Notes under the pieces: model-generated
Told to the model about the DNA's origin: nothing
Databases searched by the model: none
Seen by the model: the letters and a program-made list of their open reading frames with translations, nothing else
Shown: piece by piece, positions 61,608-64,000 of the stretch
How the letters are laid out: every line of letters starts with the position of its first letter
Position numbering within the stretch: the first letter of the stretch is position 1
Translations under genes and position numbers: made by a program
Assembly: GCF_009801115.1 (NCBI RefSeq)
Contig: NZ_VTOL01000009.1
Span: 124,001 to 188,000 of the forward strand
Source: Dyadobacter sp. 3J3
Lineage (GTDB): Bacteria; Bacteroidota; Bacteroidia; Cytophagales; Spirosomataceae
DNA: 64,000 nucleotides
Reading direction: 5' to 3'

Positions 61608-62462
61608 TTATGCTTCGGTAGCTATTAGCTGCTCTGCTTTTTCAACTGCTTTTTTCTCTTTCCAATGCTGCCATTCAAGACCCAAAAGAGAGGCCATTCC
61701 TTTATCTACAACGGTATGGCGGACGATATTCATACCGCCGCGAACCGCAGTGAATACCGAATTATTGGCTCTTAATGCAAGACTGAAACCTCCATCAAGA
61801 TATCGGATATAATGCCACCAGAGTGATGGAATAAAGATCGTTTCTCCGTGAAGTAAAGTTGTTTCGTGACCAACCGCACCTTTCATTGCCGGGAATCTTT
61901 CGTAGTCCGGATTGATCGGATCCACTTTGCTCATTACCGTAAAAGGATGCTGATAAAGTCTTGTACTTTCTTCCGGTGAAAACAAAATAACCTGTTTACG
62001 GGTATGGAATTGCGTCAAAAATACGTTTGAACAATCCATATCATAATGCAGGTTTGTGATAGAACCTTCACCACCGAAAAATACAAATTTGTAATATTTC
62101 AAAAACCCGTCCATAATCGTTGGGAAACGGATATCGTCTGTCAAAGAAGGTGCCTTTTTGAATATATCAAATAAGAAAAGTCTTAAATCTGTTGGACCTG
62201 CCTCAATCAGCGAAAGGTATTCTCCAAATTTCATCGTTTTGGCAATCTGGAAATATTTATCCGCATCGTGCATATGATTATCTACGAGTGGAATTTCGAT
62301 CTGGCCATGGTTTTCACGAAGCCATTCGAATGTCCATTTTTGCATAGCAGGCCAATCCTTCGCCAAATCTGTGAAAACAACAGGACGACTTGGTTTGAGA
62401 TAATTTTCAATAAATTCTTCACGGGTAAGCCCCGTACGCTTTTCTATGGGCACTAATTTCAT
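61608..62462 (-). CDS. JmjC-like cupin_8 protein
   Basis: A 284-residue protein with a cupin/JmjC-type jelly roll. The iron-site pair is L-H-Y-D-M-D (H-x-D) near residues 138-143 and the distal histidine is in L-W-W-H-Y-I. The R-P-V-V-F-T-D-L opening is typical of cupin_8 proteins, which include hydroxylases using Fe(II) and 2-oxoglutarate. The substrate is unknown. It is a cytoplasmic protein 77 bp upstream of uvrB on the same strand. Confidence 0.9.
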   Translation of the reverse strand: MKLVPIEKRTGLTREEFIENYLKPSRPVVFTDLAKDWPAMQKWTFEWLRENHGQIEIPLVDNHMHDADKYFQIAKTMKFGEYLSLIEAGPTDLRLFLFDIFKKAPSLTDDIRFPTIMDGFLKYYKFVFFGGEGSITNLHYDMDCSNVFLTQFHTRKQVILFSPEESTRLYQHPFTVMSKVDPINPDYERFPAMKGAVGHETTLLHGETIFIPSLWWHYIRYLDGGFSLALRANNSVFTAVRGGMNIVRHTVVDKGMASLLGLEWQHWKEKKAVEKAEQLIATEA

Positions 62463-62898
62463 GACAGAAACTGAGTATAATTAGTAATCGACTTAATAAA
62501 AGAAACGGCTAATCCAGTACCAAGACCTTCTAACCGTGTGGTAATCGTAACAATTCAAATTTGGGTAATAGTTCTAAAAATTAAGGATTTCAAATTCAAA
62601 CACTCCAATAAGGTTTGAATTCATTCTAATTTTTACATCACCAATTTAAATTGTTATGATGAATTCCACCCCAAATGTATTAAAGGAATTTGGAAATATA
62701 CCTATTGCGGTTTTCTATTTAAGTAATCCGCTCCTTCTTCTTCACTTTAAATTTCAGCTAGTTACCACCATTTATTCCTGCCAAATTAGGGAAAAGCAGT
62801 AGTAAAAAAAATGATACTAATCCGCTGCCTTAACTAGCAATAAAACGTATCTTCACTTATTATTATTGAAAGATTTCGCACGGTTAATTTCGTTTATA
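62463..62898. other. Gene-free AT-rich spacer
   Basis: A 436-bp gap between divergent genes (JmjC-like and AraC). AAATTT-type palindromes occur, but I found no recognisable operator, RNA or coding frame. It must hold both promoters. Confidence 0.5.
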
Positions 62899-63708
62899 AT
62901 GAAATATTTAACCATACAACCACCGCCAAAACTTGCCGGATTTGTCCGGTGTTTTTGGATATTGGAAGATGAGGTAAATCCCGACAAACCCTACATTCAC
63001 CGGGTTATGGCCGACGGTTGTGCTGAAATGATCTTTCATTATCAAACTCCTTTTGATGAAATTTTCTCAAAGGACAAAATCGAGACTTCTTTTCATTCCG
63101 GCCTTCATGGGCAATCTCAACATTTTCGTCGTTTCATTGTCCACCAAAACTTCGGAATTTTTGGTGTTTATCTTTACCCGTTTGTCATTCCAATACTGTT
63201 CTCCATGCCTTCTGATGAGCTGAGCAATGAAATGCCGGACCTTGCAACTTTGATGGGGAATGAAGGTAAAGTTTTGGAAGAAAAAATAATGCTGGCAGAA
63301 AGTAATGAGAAAAGAGTTGAGATTATTTCCTCATTTCTCGAAAAAAAGATAGCCAGGAATTATAGACATGAGCCTGCCGTCTTTTCGACCATTTGTACTA
63401 TTATTCAGACAAAAGGTATTTCTAACGTCCAACAACTTGCCAAGCAAAGTTTTTTATCAACCCGACAATTTGAAAGAAAATTCAAAGCTTTTTCAGGTTT
63501 TAGTCCAAAGTTATATTCCAGAATTGTTCGCTTTCAATCTGCACTAAATATGTATGGAGATTCTGAAAAATCGCTTACCGAAATTGCCTACGAATGCGGA
63601 TATTATGATCAGTCTCACTTCATTCATGACTTCAAAGAATTTTCCGGACAGCATCCGCGGTTTTTCTTTTCGGGAAAAGCCGAAGGCGCAGAATATCGGG
63701 ATGCATAA
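62899..63708 (+). CDS. AraC-family regulator with DUF6597-like N-terminus
   Basis: A 269-residue regulator. The N-terminal half (P-P-P-K-L-A-G-F-V-R-C-F-W and H-R-V-M-A-D-G-C-A-E-M-I-F) resembles DUF6597, the ligand-binding part of many Bacteroidota AraC proteins. The C-terminal half has the two helix-turn-helices (L-S-T-R-Q-F-E-R-K-F and I-A-Y-E-C-G-Y-Y-D-Q-S-H-F). The ATG at 62899 is used; a TTG 33 bp earlier is the alternative. A VOC-family gene follows 69 bp downstream, which fits a common AraC plus VOC arrangement. Confidence 0.93.
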   Translation: MKYLTIQPPPKLAGFVRCFWILEDEVNPDKPYIHRVMADGCAEMIFHYQTPFDEIFSKDKIETSFHSGLHGQSQHFRRFIVHQNFGIFGVYLYPFVIPILFSMPSDELSNEMPDLATLMGNEGKVLEEKIMLAESNEKRVEIISSFLEKKIARNYRHEPAVFSTICTIIQTKGISNVQQLAKQSFLSTRQFERKFKAFSGFSPKLYSRIVRFQSALNMYGDSEKSLTEIAYECGYYDQSHFIHDFKEFSGQHPRFFFSGKAEGAEYRDA

Positions 63709-63777
63709 TGTCGTGTTTTTCCAATTATGCATTTTTTAAGCATGATACATTTGCTTAAACATTAATCAAAAAACTCT

Positions 63778-64000
63778 ATGAGCACTATAAAAATCCCTAA
63801 TGGCCATCAAACGATTATGCCATATTTAATGCTGGAATCAGCTGAAAAATTCATTGATTTCACCACAAAGATTTTTGGCGCAGAAGTAACTTTCAAGAAA
63901 ATGCGCGACGACACTGACGTTGTCATGCATTCCGAAATCCAGATTAACGGAAGCACAATTATGTTTTGCGACAGTACCGAAAAATGGAAAACGGAAACGG
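63778..64000 (+). CDS. VOC/PhnB-like protein (runs off the window)
   Basis: An incomplete gene whose first 74 codons are present. It reads M-S-T-I-K-I-P-N-G-H-Q, then P-Y-L-M-L-E-S-A-E-K-F-I-D-F and I-F-G-A-E-V, which is the start of a glyoxalase/bleomycin-resistance (VOC) fold. The motif M-H-S-E-I-Q-I-N-G-S-T-I-M-F carries a likely metal-binding site region. The C-terminus is outside the window. Confidence 0.8.
   Translation, partial: MSTIKIPNGHQTIMPYLMLESAEKFIDFTTKIFGAEVTFKKMRDDTDVVMHSEIQINGSTIMFCDSTEKWKTET

Noticed and set aside
1-64000. tRNA, rRNA or other standard RNA genes
   Set aside because: No cloverleaf-like or rRNA-like sequence was recognised in the intergenic regions by eye. 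A dedicated search could overturn this.

Overview
The window looks like chromosomal DNA of a Bacteroidota bacterium of the Cytophagales/Spirosomaceae type, most likely Dyadobacter or a close relative (inference). The signs are a TonB-dependent receptor with an N-terminal carboxypeptidase-regulatory-like domain, TAnnTTTG -7 boxes, an anti-sigma-like protein, DUF4230, DUF6934 and DUF6597 family proteins, a 1144-residue IleS, moderate GC and AT-rich intergenic DNA. About 56 protein genes are supported. No rRNA, tRNA, prophage or CRISPR array was seen.

Layout. 0.1-9.8 kb: an overlapping pair of histidine-motif membrane proteins, a 49-bp repeat array, a HAD phosphatase, a degenerate sigma/anti-sigma-like pair, ispF, an amidohydrolase, a TPR protein and an M16 peptidase. 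10.25-11.76 kb: a gene-free array of about 27 head-to-tail 53/54-bp units with two inverted units at its right end. 11.8-19.3 kb: glycosidase-like, purple acid phosphatase-like, second M16 peptidase, family 9 glycosyltransferase, TPR protein and NAD-dependent epimerase. 19.3-20.9 kb: an AT-rich overlapping pair of an OLD/AAA-type ATPase and a small Toprim-like protein, a candidate defence module. 21.0-28.1 kb: a one-strand cluster with three AhpD-like proteins, a DUF3179 protein, an MFS transporter and a TonB-dependent receptor. 28.3-38.9 kb: small regulators, metG, Hsp20, a SelW-like protein, a small Cys-tailed protein ahead of a split two-component system, a DJ-1/PfpI protein and rfbC. 39.0-43.4 kb: pyrF, lysA, an aldehyde dehydrogenase and an SDR. 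43.5-45.06 kb: an IS200-like Y1 transposase flanked by five copies (one partial) of a ~205-bp nested palindrome, resembling a REPIN/RAYT locus. 45.06-54.9 kb: a glutamine synthetase-family enzyme, DUF4230, bile-acid-symporter-like, a polytopic membrane protein, a GH16 glucanase, carbonic anhydrase and ileS. 54.9-56.2 kb: a duplicated small-gene locus (DUF6934 protein plus two related small proteins). 56.2-64 kb: SDR, small membrane proteins, DeoR regulator divergent from a nucleotidase, uvrB, a JmjC-like cupin, AraC regulator and a truncated VOC protein.

How parts fit together. Housekeeping genes (ispF, metG, ileS, pyrF, lysA, uvrB, rfbC) are scattered among accessory loci. The aldehyde dehydrogenase, SDR and glutamine synthetase-like genes could form an amine-catabolic set now separated by the palindrome/transposase block. 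The sensor locus at 34.9-37.5 kb reads as one operon from a small Cys-tailed protein through a seven-helix membrane protein to a histidine kinase and a LuxR-type regulator. Repeat families are a strong theme: four distinct palindromic families occur, and three of them recur at more than one place in the window or in both orientations.
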